Positions 34,409-42,890 of a stretch of 64,000 nucleotides of DNA are shown here, piece by piece. The DNA comes from Pedobacter cryoconitis (GTDB taxonomy: Bacteria; Bacteroidota; Bacteroidia; Sphingobacteriales; Sphingobacteriaceae): contig NZ_JACHCC010000001.1 of assembly GCF_014207135.1 (NCBI RefSeq), positions 434,001-498,000 on the forward strand, read 5' to 3'. Each line of letters starts with the position of its first letter. Position 1 is the stretch's first letter. Below the pieces are notes generated by a model. That model searched no databases and was not told the origin of the DNA. It was given only the letters and a program-made list of their open reading frames with translations. The position numbers were made by a program, and so were the translations under genes.

Positions 34409-34906
34409 TTGAAAACACTCCTAACCGGCGGCAAATCTGCCCAGGCATTAAAAATATTAAAAGCATTTACAGGTGACCAGATTATGCTGGGAGACTACGG
34501 AGAGATACCTGCTTTTGCGTCTACTCAATATCAATTTGTTGATCTTGGTGTTAGAAACGATGAAACTATAGCTCACAATCTGCTTAATTCTTGTCTTGAT
34601 CTGGAAGTTGACAGACTTTTACCACTTTACCAGTTTGAACTTGAAGCTGTGATGAGATCGGCAGTATTATTTGAAGAATTTAATATTCATGTTTTGCTCC
34701 CTGATCTACTTAGTTTTCCACTTTATTTATCCGAAACAGTGGTAGACAAACAGAATTGGGCTGTGTTTGATAAAGGCGAATTATTGTATGCCGCTATTCC
34801 CGCAGAAATTATTTCCAGCACTGGAAAAGAAAATGCACTAAACGGCGTTTTCTACATGAATGAAAATTCAAATGAACAAAAGCCAGTATTATTTACGATT
34901 GCCTGA
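34409..34906 (+). CDS. Small protein resembling the N-terminal domain of PylC-like ATP-grasp enzymes
   Basis: The start is TTG at 34409. The 165-residue product begins with a Rossmann-like unit (KTLLTGGKSAQALKILKAF, then QIMLGDYGEIP and YQFVDLG), as at the N-terminus of PylC and CarB-type ATP-grasp proteins, but the ATP-grasp domain itself is missing. The tail has VFDKGELLYAAIPAE and ends shortly after. It sits three bases after the LolD-type gene and overlaps the next start by one base (TGATG). Function unknown; a non-catalytic binding role is possible. Confidence 0.7.
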   Translation: MKTLLTGGKSAQALKILKAFTGDQIMLGDYGEIPAFASTQYQFVDLGVRNDETIAHNLLNSCLDLEVDRLLPLYQFELEAVMRSAVLFEEFNIHVLLPDLLSFPLYLSETVVDKQNWAVFDKGELLYAAIPAEIISSTGKENALNGVFYMNENSNEQKPVLFTIA

Positions 34907-35517
34907 TGAAGAAATACGAAGATTATACTAAGACTAACGAAGCCTTCATCTTTGAACTGGATAATGTTTTATACCCTGAAAAGGACTATCAATTACAGGT
35001 TTATTACTTGTTTGCCCAGTTTATAGAATATGGAGAGCAGATAGATGCACAGGAAATCCTCCATTTTATGGAGGAGACTTATTTCAACGAAGGTAAAACT
35101 GATATTTTTGAAAAGACAGCAACCAGATTTGGATTAGCTGAGAAATACAAAATCAATTTTGATCTGTTACAACAGAATGCTAAACTCCCTTTGAAATTGT
35201 TACTGTTTGCTCCGGTTCTTGATTTTCTGAAAGAGATCCGTGATGCCGGAAAATTTATTTTTCTGCTGGTTGAAGGAGATCCGGCACAACAGTTGAATAA
35301 AATCAAACAAATTGAGTGGAATGGCCTGGAGCAATCTTTGATTGTGTATTTTAGTGCTGAAACGATAAGTGGTTCTTTTGAAGATACATTGGATATGATT
35401 ATCCTTAAACATGAGTTAAAGAGAGAGGAAGTACTCGCTTGCCAGGCTTCTTTGAAAAAGCATGGCACAGCTGCCTCAGGGCAAATTAAATTTTTGCCAA
35501 TTGATAAAATTATCTAA
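34906..35517 (+). CDS. HAD-superfamily-like protein with degenerate catalytic motif
   Basis: The 203-residue protein has the shape of a HAD hydrolase of the pyrimidine 5'-nucleotidase type. The first motif, normally DxDNTLYP, reads FELDNVLYP (17-25): the nucleophile Asp is Glu. The second motif, normally TNG, reads VEG (LLVEGDPAQQ). The motif III Lys and motif IV acidic pair are not evident. It is therefore probably catalytically inactive as a phosphatase. It overlaps the preceding gene by one base, so the two are likely translationally coupled. Confidence 0.78.
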   Translation: MKKYEDYTKTNEAFIFELDNVLYPEKDYQLQVYYLFAQFIEYGEQIDAQEILHFMEETYFNEGKTDIFEKTATRFGLAEKYKINFDLLQQNAKLPLKLLLFAPVLDFLKEIRDAGKFIFLLVEGDPAQQLNKIKQIEWNGLEQSLIVYFSAETISGSFEDTLDMIILKHELKREEVLACQASLKKHGTAASGQIKFLPIDKII

Positions 35518-35552
35518 CTTAACTGCTTAATTGTCAGTATATAATTCTATAT

Positions 35553-37178
35553 ATGAGAACAGAATTACTTCGCAATCGATTCGCACTTTGTTTCGCTTTT
35601 GTTTTTGTCATTGGCTTTAGCTCATGCAAAAAAAGTCCTGCACCGGATACCTCGGGTAACAATGGCGGTACGCCAGGAGTGCCTGCAACTGGTACCCGTA
35701 CCCAGTTGACTTTGGACTCTTTGTATTTATATGCAAAGCAGATCTATTTCTGGAATGATGTACTTCCTGACTACAGTGTATTTAATCCCAGACAGTATTC
35801 AAGTAAATCAGCCACTCTGGATAATTTAAATGATGAGTTATTTGCCTATACCCAGCTAAAGATTAATCCTGCAACGGGTAAAGCTTATGAGTATTACCCT
35901 GATGGAGCACCTAAATATTCTTATATCCAGGATCTGACTACTGCAAACCCTAGTGCAAGCTCGAGTTTAAACAGTGCTAATGTAGATACTGAAGGTAATG
36001 GATATGACATTGGGATCAGACCTGTTTTTTATCTGTCTGGTGATGCTTATTCTCTATTTGTTACGGCAGTTTACCCTGGTTCGCCAGCTGCTGCTGCTGG
36101 AGTTAAACGCGGATGGCTGATTACCAGTGTTAACGGACGTGCTGTTGGAGCAAGCTATAAAGGGGAGAATAAGTGGGTAGGTGATGCATTAAGCAGCTCT
36201 TCAGTGACCATATCAGGGGCTGATTTTAATAGTAAAGTACCTTTTACTTTAACGCTGAATAAGGCTTCTTATAAGAGTAGTCCGGTTTACGCTTCTACGG
36301 TAATTGCCAGATCGGGTAAAAAAATCGGTTATTTAGCATTTGCACGTTTCTCTGTTTTATCTAATCAAAGCGGGCCTAGTGATTCTAATTTAGATCCAGT
36401 GTTCTCGAGTTTTAGTTCACAAGGGGTTACTGACCTGGTTATTGATTTAAGATATAACGGTGGGGGATATGTATCGACGGCAGAATATCTGGCAAACCTG
36501 GTTGCGCCATCATCAGTCTCCGGAAAAGCAATGTACAGTGAGTATTATAATACAACTATGCAGACTGGAAAAGCTACCATTCTTTCCAACCAGCCACAAG
36601 TTGATGTGAATGGAAAGGTTATATTCCAGAATGGTAAAATGCTGACGAATGCTGATGTAGATTATTCGATTGCAGGTAACAGCTTTTCATTTAGTAAAAA
36701 GGGATCGCTTAGTGGAATAAGTAATGTAGTGTTTATTGTTTCCAGAAACACGGCCTCTGCAAGTGAATTGTTGATTAACAGTCTGAAACCCTATATGAAT
36801 GTGAAACTGGTTGGGGATACTACTTACGGAAAACCAGTTGGTTTCTTCCCGGTGACTATAGAAAACAGGTATGAAGTTTTTATGTCCTTATTTGAAACCA
36901 GAAACTCTGCCGGACAGGGAGGATATTATACAGGTATGGTTCCTGATGTATTATCTCAGTATGATGATCCGACTTATGTTTTTGGAGATCCAAGAGATAA
37001 TTACCTTTCCCTTGCACTGAATGTGCTAGCACCTGGTTCAACTACTCAGGGTACTGCGATGAGTATTGGAGACCGTCCTGTACAAAAAGAGAGTTTTAGC
37101 AATTCACAAATCAAGAAGGTCAATCCAAATAGTGAATTTACTGGTATGATTGAAAGAAGACATACCCGGAAGAAATAG
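35553..37178 (+). CDS. S41-family (C-terminal processing-like) peptidase lipoprotein
   Basis: The 541-residue protein has a lipobox cysteine (Cys25, GFSSC), a Gly/Pro/Thr-rich linker (about 28-50), an N-terminal helical domain, a PDZ domain with VYPGSPAAAAGVKRGWLITSV near 171-191 and an S41 catalytic core with LVIDLRYNGGGYVSTAEYLA split near 297-315 and the serine region NTASASELLINSL (Ser402/Ser404). It is likely attached to the outer membrane and processes peptides. A strong terminator follows. Confidence 0.9.
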   Translation: MRTELLRNRFALCFAFVFVIGFSSCKKSPAPDTSGNNGGTPGVPATGTRTQLTLDSLYLYAKQIYFWNDVLPDYSVFNPRQYSSKSATLDNLNDELFAYTQLKINPATGKAYEYYPDGAPKYSYIQDLTTANPSASSSLNSANVDTEGNGYDIGIRPVFYLSGDAYSLFVTAVYPGSPAAAAGVKRGWLITSVNGRAVGASYKGENKWVGDALSSSSVTISGADFNSKVPFTLTLNKASYKSSPVYASTVIARSGKKIGYLAFARFSVLSNQSGPSDSNLDPVFSSFSSQGVTDLVIDLRYNGGGYVSTAEYLANLVAPSSVSGKAMYSEYYNTTMQTGKATILSNQPQVDVNGKVIFQNGKMLTNADVDYSIAGNSFSFSKKGSLSGISNVVFIVSRNTASASELLINSLKPYMNVKLVGDTTYGKPVGFFPVTIENRYEVFMSLFETRNSAGQGGYYTGMVPDVLSQYDDPTYVFGDPRDNYLSLALNVLAPGSTTQGTAMSIGDRPVQKESFSNSQIKKVNPNSEFTGMIERRHTRKK

Positions 37179-37199
37179 ATCAGAAACTGATCTTTATAC

Positions 37200-37263
37200 A
37201 AAAGCGCTGCTGTTTTCAAATTCTCAATGAAGAGATATTTTTGAAAACAGCAGCGCTTTTTTT
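37200..37263. terminator. Terminator between convergent peptidase genes
   Basis: A 20-bp perfect stem (37201-37220 with 37240-37259) with a 19-base loop is followed by TTTT; A-rich flank on the other side allows use by both strands. Confidence 0.85.
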
Positions 37264-37290
37264 ATGCTGTACTAATTTAAAGCTGGTTTG

Positions 37291-38232
37291 TTATCTCATG
37301 CTGGATTGTATCTTGTCGTGAAAGACCTTTTCAACGGTACGGTCCTTATCATAATTATCAATAATCTCCAGGATGCCATTTGCAGCATTGATAAAGAAAG
37401 CCGGATTGATATTTTCGAATTTGTCAGACGCTTTATGGTAGTCTTTGTGATCTTCCACACCAAAATAGATGAATGGAATATTCTTCTTATTGAAAGCAGA
37501 CTGATCACTTTGATCTGTCCAGTCATCTGTAGCTAATCTGGGGTTGTCATGACCGAAGAGGATTTTTAAGTCCGGATTTGTGGTTGCTATATAACCTTTA
37601 AGCTGAGGGTATTTGTAAGTTCCTGCGGCATAAAGCTCCCCTTTATCATTATGGCTGATCATATCCAGGTTAACATTCAGTTTGATCTTTTTCAGGTCTA
37701 CAGGGGGATGGTTAACAAAATACTCAGAACCTTTTTTTCCAAACTCTTCAGCATCAAATGCAGCGAAAACCAATGTGTAAATAGGTTTGTTCCTCGCATA
37801 ATGTGATGCGATTTTAAGCATGCCTGCGACTCCTGAGGCATTATCATCGGCACCATTAAAGATCTTTCCGTTAATTATTCCAAGATGGTCGTAATGAGCC
37901 GAAATAACAATTACATTGCTGGTAGTCCCTTTGATGTAGCCGATTACATTTTTTCCGGTGATTTTAGGGTCGTCAATACCTGCGAAGGTAAATGATTGCT
38001 GGTAGCCGTTGCAAAAGGAGAAGTTCCTCACACCAATTTCCTTGAATCGTTTAGCAATATATGTCCTTGCTAATTCAGCTCCTTTAGTTCCTGTTTTTCT
38101 ACCTTCAAAAGTATCTGAAGAAAGTGTTTTGATATCATTGAGTATCTGATCAGAATGAGAGGGCAGATTAGATGTTCTTACTGAATTGCAACCCAGAGTA
38201 AATGCCAGGGGTAATAGCAAGTATAATTTCAT
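37291..38232 (-). CDS. M28-family zinc peptidase lipoprotein
   Basis: The 313-residue protein has a lipoprotein signal (Cys15, FTLGC) and the M28 aminopeptidase core with two-zinc ligand motifs: SAHYDHLG near 111-118, FNGADDNASGVAGM near 124-137, FDAEEFGKKGSEYF near 159-172 and NLDMISHNDKG. It would trim peptides in the periplasm or at the outer membrane. It is convergent with the S41 peptidase gene; both are lipoproteins. Confidence 0.92.
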   Translation of the reverse strand: MKLYLLLPLAFTLGCNSVRTSNLPSHSDQILNDIKTLSSDTFEGRKTGTKGAELARTYIAKRFKEIGVRNFSFCNGYQQSFTFAGIDDPKITGKNVIGYIKGTTSNVIVISAHYDHLGIINGKIFNGADDNASGVAGMLKIASHYARNKPIYTLVFAAFDAEEFGKKGSEYFVNHPPVDLKKIKLNVNLDMISHNDKGELYAAGTYKYPQLKGYIATTNPDLKILFGHDNPRLATDDWTDQSDQSAFNKKNIPFIYFGVEDHKDYHKASDKFENINPAFFINAANGILEIIDNYDKDRTVEKVFHDKIQSSMR

Positions 38233-38430
38233 AGCGCCAGGTTTTATTAGTCGGTTTATTGTGTTGATAGTTCTAATATATTACAAAATAGTGACAGATC
38301 AATGCGTAAACTGAAAAACTTAAGTAAAGCGGGCATGTTGTTATTTTATACATTTAGCTAATTAATTAATCAGATAATCTGCAAAATAAGCTGGCAGACT
38401 AAATAAATAATAATAAAAAAACAGATTGAA

Positions 38431-39414
38431 ATGGAATACAGACGATTAGGAAAATCAGGATTGCAATTGAGCTCACTTTCTCTGGGAAGCTGGCTTACAT
38501 TTGGTCAGCAAATCAGTGATAAAATTGCTGACGAACTGATGGGGATTGCTTATGACGCAGGGGTGAATTTTTTTGACAATGCTGAAGGGTATGCTGAAGG
38601 AAAATCGGAAATAGTGATGGGGAAAATCTTGAAAGCCCATCATTGGGAGAGGGAGTCTTATGTGGTTTCAAGTAAAGTGTTTTTCGGAACAGAAAACAAA
38701 GGGCCTAATCGTGTCGGATTGTCCAGGAAACATATTATAGAAGCTTGTAATGCAGCGTTAAAACGTTTACAGGTTGACTATCTGGATCTGTATTTTTGTC
38801 ATCGCCCTGATAAAAATACACCGATTGAGGAAACCGTATGGGCTATGAACACCTTATTACAGCAAGGGAAGATATTATACTGGGGAACATCTGAGTGGAG
38901 TGCTTCAGAAATAATGGAGGCTATTCGCGTAGCCCGTCAATATAACCTGATTGGTCCGACAATGGAACAACCGCAATACAACCTGATCGAAAGAAATAAA
39001 CTTGAAAATGAATATTTATTACTTTTCAAAGAATACGGCCTGGGAACAACTATCTGGTCACCTTTGGCATCTGGACTGCTTTCAGGAAAATACACTTCAG
39101 GAGAAGCTAAGAATACACGTTTGGATATGAAAGGCCTGGAATGGCTTAAAGAATCGGCACTGGCAGAAGAAAAGCTGGCAAAAGTTAAAAAATTACAGGT
39201 CCTGGCTGATGATTTAAATGTACCTCTTGCTAAATTATCTTTGGCCTGGTGTCTGAAAAATCCAAATGTAAGTACGGTGATACTGGGTGCTTCAAAAGTT
39301 GAACAACTGAAAGAGAACCTGACTACATTGGACGTATTACCTCTATTAACTGATGAGGTAATGGAAAATATAGAAAAAGTGATGCAGACTAAACCCGTAT
39401 TACCTCAATTTTAA
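38431..39414 (+). CDS. Aldo/keto reductase (potassium-channel beta-subunit type)
   Basis: The 327-residue TIM-barrel NADPH oxidoreductase starts MEYRRLGKSGLQLSSLSLG and has the catalytic tetrad in place: Asp49 and Tyr54 (FFDNAEGYAEG), Lys in VVSSKVFFG and His in FCHRPD. The C-terminal VILGASKVEQLKENL binds NADPH. The sequence pattern is that of the KvBeta/YghZ group, which reduces aldehydes and methylglyoxal. The YCII gene begins 11 bases later. Confidence 0.93.
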   Translation: MEYRRLGKSGLQLSSLSLGSWLTFGQQISDKIADELMGIAYDAGVNFFDNAEGYAEGKSEIVMGKILKAHHWERESYVVSSKVFFGTENKGPNRVGLSRKHIIEACNAALKRLQVDYLDLYFCHRPDKNTPIEETVWAMNTLLQQGKILYWGTSEWSASEIMEAIRVARQYNLIGPTMEQPQYNLIERNKLENEYLLLFKEYGLGTTIWSPLASGLLSGKYTSGEAKNTRLDMKGLEWLKESALAEEKLAKVKKLQVLADDLNVPLAKLSLAWCLKNPNVSTVILGASKVEQLKENLTTLDVLPLLTDEVMENIEKVMQTKPVLPQF

Positions 39415-39424
39415 TCAAACAAAT

Positions 39425-39763
39425 ATGGCTGATTATATCGTCCTGTTCAGAGAGCCTGATGGCAGGAAAGAAGAACATACAGCAGAAGAAATTAAACAGC
39501 ATCAGCTCAATTGGGCAGAGTGGTTTAAACGAATGAGTGCAGATGGAAAGCTAAAGGGTGGGAGTGGACTGTCATTGAATGGTGCTTTGATTCAGGGAAG
39601 AGATAGAGAAGTTACTGATGGTATTCATCAAGCCGGGACTGAGATTGTCGGAGGATTTCTATTATTGGAAGCAGCGGATTTACAGGAAGCTGTAAGTATT
39701 GCACAGGGCTGTCCGATTTATGAATTTGATGGATATGCTGAGGTAAGGGAAATGCAGCAATAA
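39425..39763 (+). CDS. YCII-related (DGPF) domain protein
   Basis: The 112-residue protein has the ferredoxin-like YCII fold: a central HQLNWAEWFKRM helix near 26-37, GGSGLSLNG near 46-54, the GGFLLLEAADLQEAVSIAQGCP segment near 75-96 split, and a final EVREM strand. YCII proteins are small possible enzymes or regulators; members are often linked to sigma factors, but none is near here. It is likely co-transcribed with the aldo/keto reductase. Confidence 0.85.
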   Translation: MADYIVLFREPDGRKEEHTAEEIKQHQLNWAEWFKRMSADGKLKGGSGLSLNGALIQGRDREVTDGIHQAGTEIVGGFLLLEAADLQEAVSIAQGCPIYEFDGYAEVREMQQ

Positions 39764-39768
39764 AATAT

Positions 39769-39802
39769 AACCGTTATGCTGATAATTATCAGCATAACGG
39801 TT
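39769..39802. terminator. Bidirectional terminator
   Basis: A 34-base perfect palindrome (AACCGTTATGCTGATAA and its complement) lies between the convergent YCII and GAPDH genes. It is followed by short T-rich sequence. Confidence 0.75.
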
Positions 39803-39811
39803 TATCATTAT

Positions 39812-41260
39812 CTAATAATAAGTGAGACGCACTACTCCGGCTAATTTCTTAGCCAGGCGGATTACTTGTCTGGTATAGCCGTATTCATTATCATACCAGG
39901 TATAAATCACGACAGATTTATTATCCTTCGCAATAATTGTTGCGGGACCATCAATAATTGAAGCATGGCTGTTTCCGATCAGATCAGAGCTAACCAATTC
40001 ATTTGAAATTGAAAATTCTATCTGTTCAGACAGGTCTCCAAAAAGGGAAGCTTTTTTAAGAAGGTCAATTACTTCATCCCTTGAAGTAACTGTATTCAGT
40101 GATAAATTCAGAATAGCCAGTGAAACATTAGGTGTAGGGACACGTACCGCATTTCCTGTTAATTTTCCACCAAGATGTGGGATTACTTTAGCTACGGCTT
40201 TATCAGCTCCAGTTTCGGTAATCACCATATTTAATGCAGCAGATCTTCCGCGGCGATATTTTTTATGATAATTGTCCAGTAGGTTCTGATCGTTTGTATA
40301 GGAGTGTATAGTCTCAATATGACCTTTTTCTATACCAAAAGCATCATCGATCACTTTGAGCACCGGAACAATAGCATTTGTTGTACAGGAAGCATTGGAC
40401 AGAATAGTTTCCTGCCCGAAATCAAATTCTGTATCGTTAACTCCTGCTACCACATTAGGAATATCTCCTTTTGCAGGCGCTGTGAGTAATACTTTGGAGA
40501 TACCTTTAGATGACAGGTGGCGGCTAAGTCCTTCGCGGTCACGGAAGACACCAGTGTTATCAATTAATAAAGCATCTTCAATTCCGTACGTTGTATAATC
40601 TATATCTTCAGGTTTATTAGCTACAATGAAATAGATTGTCTGTCCATTGATGATCAGTGCTTTATTGATGAAATCTTCTATGATAATCCCATTGAATGTA
40701 CCATGGACAGAATCAGTGCGTAATAATTCAGCACGTTTGATCAGTTCCTCATCGCTATAGGTTCTGGTTACAATGGCGCGCAGTCTCAGCTGTTCACCCT
40801 TTCCTGCCTGAAGAATTAATTCTCTGGCAGCTAATCTTCCGATTCTTCCGAATCCGAATAAAACTACATCTTTTGGTAACAGGCTAATTTTATCTTTGCC
40901 AATATGACGGCTGAGTTTGCTGATGACAAAATCATGCATAGTTGCAAAATCGTTGTTTTCATCCAGCCATTCAGCAGCCAGTCTGCCGATGTCAACACGT
41001 GAAGGGGCAAGGTTACATTTTGCAATTTCATTGGCCAGTTGGAGTGTCTCATAAATATTAATGTCTTTGCCTGAGATCTCTTTGGCGTATTGATGGTGAG
41101 CAAGGATTTCACTGCTGCCTACATCGAATAATGGTTTGCGGAAAAGTACGAGTTCAATAGATCTGTCGAACCATAACTGTCCAACAACATTTAGTAATTC
41201 AACTGATTTTTTCTCTTTTTCAATCCAGTTTTGAAATTCGGATTGGTATTTATTAAACAT
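39812..41260 (-). CDS. gap: Glyceraldehyde-3-phosphate dehydrogenase, long form
   Basis: At 482 residues this is about 140 longer than classical GAPDH. The NAD-binding start VVLFGFGRIGRLAARELI lies only at about 128-145, after an N-terminal helical extension. The catalytic cysteine is in SNASCTTNAIVPVL, followed by HIETIHSYTNDQ and the C-terminal WYDNEYGYTRQV. It oxidises glyceraldehyde 3-phosphate (or works backwards in gluconeogenesis, with fbp elsewhere in the window). Long forms are known in Bacteroidota. Its promoter is interleaved with the rpoD terminator. Confidence 0.94.
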   Translation of the reverse strand: MFNKYQSEFQNWIEKEKKSVELLNVVGQLWFDRSIELVLFRKPLFDVGSSEILAHHQYAKEISGKDINIYETLQLANEIAKCNLAPSRVDIGRLAAEWLDENNDFATMHDFVISKLSRHIGKDKISLLPKDVVLFGFGRIGRLAARELILQAGKGEQLRLRAIVTRTYSDEELIKRAELLRTDSVHGTFNGIIIEDFINKALIINGQTIYFIVANKPEDIDYTTYGIEDALLIDNTGVFRDREGLSRHLSSKGISKVLLTAPAKGDIPNVVAGVNDTEFDFGQETILSNASCTTNAIVPVLKVIDDAFGIEKGHIETIHSYTNDQNLLDNYHKKYRRGRSAALNMVITETGADKAVAKVIPHLGGKLTGNAVRVPTPNVSLAILNLSLNTVTSRDEVIDLLKKASLFGDLSEQIEFSISNELVSSDLIGNSHASIIDGPATIIAKDNKSVVIYTWYDNEYGYTRQVIRLAKKLAGVVRLTYY

Positions 41261-41286
41261 ATCGGGATTATTTGGTTAGAGTGCCA

Positions 41287-41316
41287 CAAAAGTAAAAAAG
41301 ATTGGGGGAAACCCAA
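41287..41316 (-). promoter_or_regulatory. Promoter of the GAPDH gene
   Basis: On the minus strand TTG (41316-41314), 19 bases and TACTTTTG (41294-41287) match the consensus. The -33 element lies within the stem of the rpoD terminator. Confidence 0.7.
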
Positions 41317-41323
41317 TCTTTTT
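41295..41323 (-). terminator. Terminator of rpoD
   Basis: AAAAAGATTGGG (41295-41306), loop GGAAA and CCCAATCTTTTT (41312-41323) form a 12-bp stem with a U-run on the minus strand, 25 bases after the rpoD stop. Confidence 0.85.
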
Positions 41324-41348
41324 CTATCCGATTATTTTATGTTTAGGA

Positions 41349-42209
41349 TTAACCTAAATACGATTTTAATATTTTACTACGGGAGGTATGACGCAGACGT
41401 TGTAAAGCTTTGTCTTTAATCTGACGCACACGTTCGCGGGTCAAATTGAATTTCTCACCGATTTCTTCCAGAGATAACGGGTGGTTAGTACTCAGACCAA
41501 AGAAAAGTACGATGATTTCGCGTTCACGTTCAGTTAACGTAGAAAGAGAACGTTTAATTTCTTCAGAAAGTGATTCATTGATTAAGCTGCTGTCAGTGTT
41601 TGGTTCGTGGTTTTCCAGAACGTCCAGCAAAGTGTTTTCTTCACCCTGAACAAAAGGAGCATCCATAGAAACGTGTCTTCCGGAGTTACTTAATGTATCA
41701 GAGATTTTGTCAACTGTTGTTTCCAGAATATCAGCCAGCTCTTCAGGTGAAGGTTCGCGCTCATATTCCTGCTCTAGTTTAGAGAATGCTTTACTGATTT
41801 TACTCAGTGAACCTACCTGGTTTAAAGGAAGACGTACAATACGGCTTTGCTCAGCAATAGCCTGCAAAATTGACTGACGAATCCACCATACTGCATAAGA
41901 GATGAATTTGAAACCTTTAGTCTCATCAAAACGTTTAGCCGCCTTGATTAATCCAAGGTTACCCTCATTAATTAAATCACCTAAAGTTAATCCCTGATTT
42001 TGATACTGTTTAGCAACAGAAACCACGAAACGTAAATTTGTCTTGGTCAGACGCTCTAATGCAGCCTGATCACCTTCACGAATCTTTCTTGCCAGTATTA
42101 CTTCTTCTTCTGCGGTGATTAAATCTACTTTACCAATCTCATGAAGATATTTGTCTAGAGATTGACTCTCGCGATTGGTTATGGATTGGGTGATTTTGAG
42201 TTGTCTCAT
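41349..42209 (-). CDS. rpoD: Primary RNA polymerase sigma factor (RpoD/SigA)
   Basis: The 286-residue sigma-70 factor has regions 1.2 ([19 protein letters not shown]), 2 ([20 protein letters not shown], then [13 protein letters not shown]), 3 and 4 ([20 protein letters not shown]) but lacks the long acidic region 1.1, as is normal for the main sigma factor of Bacteroidota. This factor recognises the TTG/TAnnTTTG promoters noted in this window (family knowledge). Its own gene has TACTTTTG at 42246-42253 on the minus strand. Confidence 0.95.
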   Translation of the reverse strand: MRQLKITQSITNRESQSLDKYLHEIGKVDLITAEEEVILARKIREGDQAALERLTKTNLRFVVSVAKQYQNQGLTLGDLINEGNLGLIKAAKRFDETKGFKFISYAVWWIRQSILQAIAEQSRIVRLPLNQVGSLSKISKAFSKLEQEYEREPSPEELADILETTVDKISDTLSNSGRHVSMDAPFVQGEENTLLDVLENHEPNTDSSLINESLSEEIKRSLSTLTEREREIIVLFFGLSTNHPLSLEEIGEKFNLTRERVRQIKDKALQRLRHTSRSKILKSYLG

Positions 42210-42672
42210 TTATGTGCTTTGGTGCTCTTTATGTGTTAGAACGTGCAAAAGTAAGGATTAAAAGGCAATTTTAAAACATAAATTCCTGAAAATGTTACAG
42301 TTTACACTGGTTATTTATACGATAATTTAGTAGCAAAAATTATTCCAAAGTACTTTTGACAGTTTACGTGTCGTGTATTGATAAATGTATATTATTTATT
42401 GCTTATCAATGATAAATGGCTGAAATTTAATAATTCATCATTTGTGACTGTTAATTAATAATAGTCAAACCATGACATTTTATGGATTTGATATGATAAT
42501 TTTACAAAAAATATGTTCAATATTTATCATATGTCAGTTACTGAAGATTTATTCTGCCATCGTTTTATTTTATCTTTTTTCTAAAAAATCCAAAATTTTG
42601 AGGATGTTGTCTGTAAAAGCCGACAATTTTACCGATTTTTAGTTGTGTTTAGATTTATAAAAGGACCCGCAT
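42210..42672. other. AT-rich spacer between rpoD and the small HTH gene
   Basis: About 460 bases hold the rpoD -7 box (42246-42253) and a plus-strand TACTTTTG at 42351-42358 without a clear partner. I see no open frame, repeat or hairpin of note. Confidence 0.6.
42246..42253 (-). promoter_or_regulatory. -7 box (TACTTTTG) of rpoD
   Basis: The minus-strand TACTTTTG matches TAnnTTTG and lies 36 bases upstream of the rpoD ATG. A -33 TTG at standard distance was not found. Confidence 0.5.
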
Positions 42673-42879
42673 ATGCCTATAATTATCAATTTGGATGTCA
42701 TGTTAGCCAAACGCAAAGTATCACTTACCGAACTGAGTCTTAAGGTTGATATCACATTGTCGAATCTTTCTATACTAAAAACCGGAAAAGCCAAAGCTAT
42801 CAGGCTGGAAACTTTAGCTGCTATCTGTAAGGCACTAAACTGTCAGCCCGGAGATATATTAGAATATATCCCGGCCTGA
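42673..42879 (+). CDS. Small XRE/Cro-type helix-turn-helix protein
   Basis: The 68-residue protein is a single HTH domain of the YozG/HTH_26 type: VMLAKRKVSLTELSLKVDIT near 9-28, NLSILKTGKAKAIRLETL near 31-48 and CQPGDILEYIP at the end. A good ribosome-binding-like AAAGGA precedes the ATG by nine bases. It has no toxin partner or effector domain; it is a probable stand-alone regulator with unknown targets. Confidence 0.88.
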   Translation: MPIIINLDVMLAKRKVSLTELSLKVDITLSNLSILKTGKAKAIRLETLAAICKALNCQPGDILEYIPA

Positions 42880-42890
42880 ATTTAATCTGC

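Noticed and set aside
42210..42672. Replication origin or regulatory array in the AT-rich spacer
   Set aside because: I found no DnaA-box cluster, iterons or repeated motif by eye.
42673..42879. Toxin-antitoxin module around the small HTH protein
   Set aside because: No small toxin-like gene is adjacent; the neighbour is a convergent metallohydrolase.
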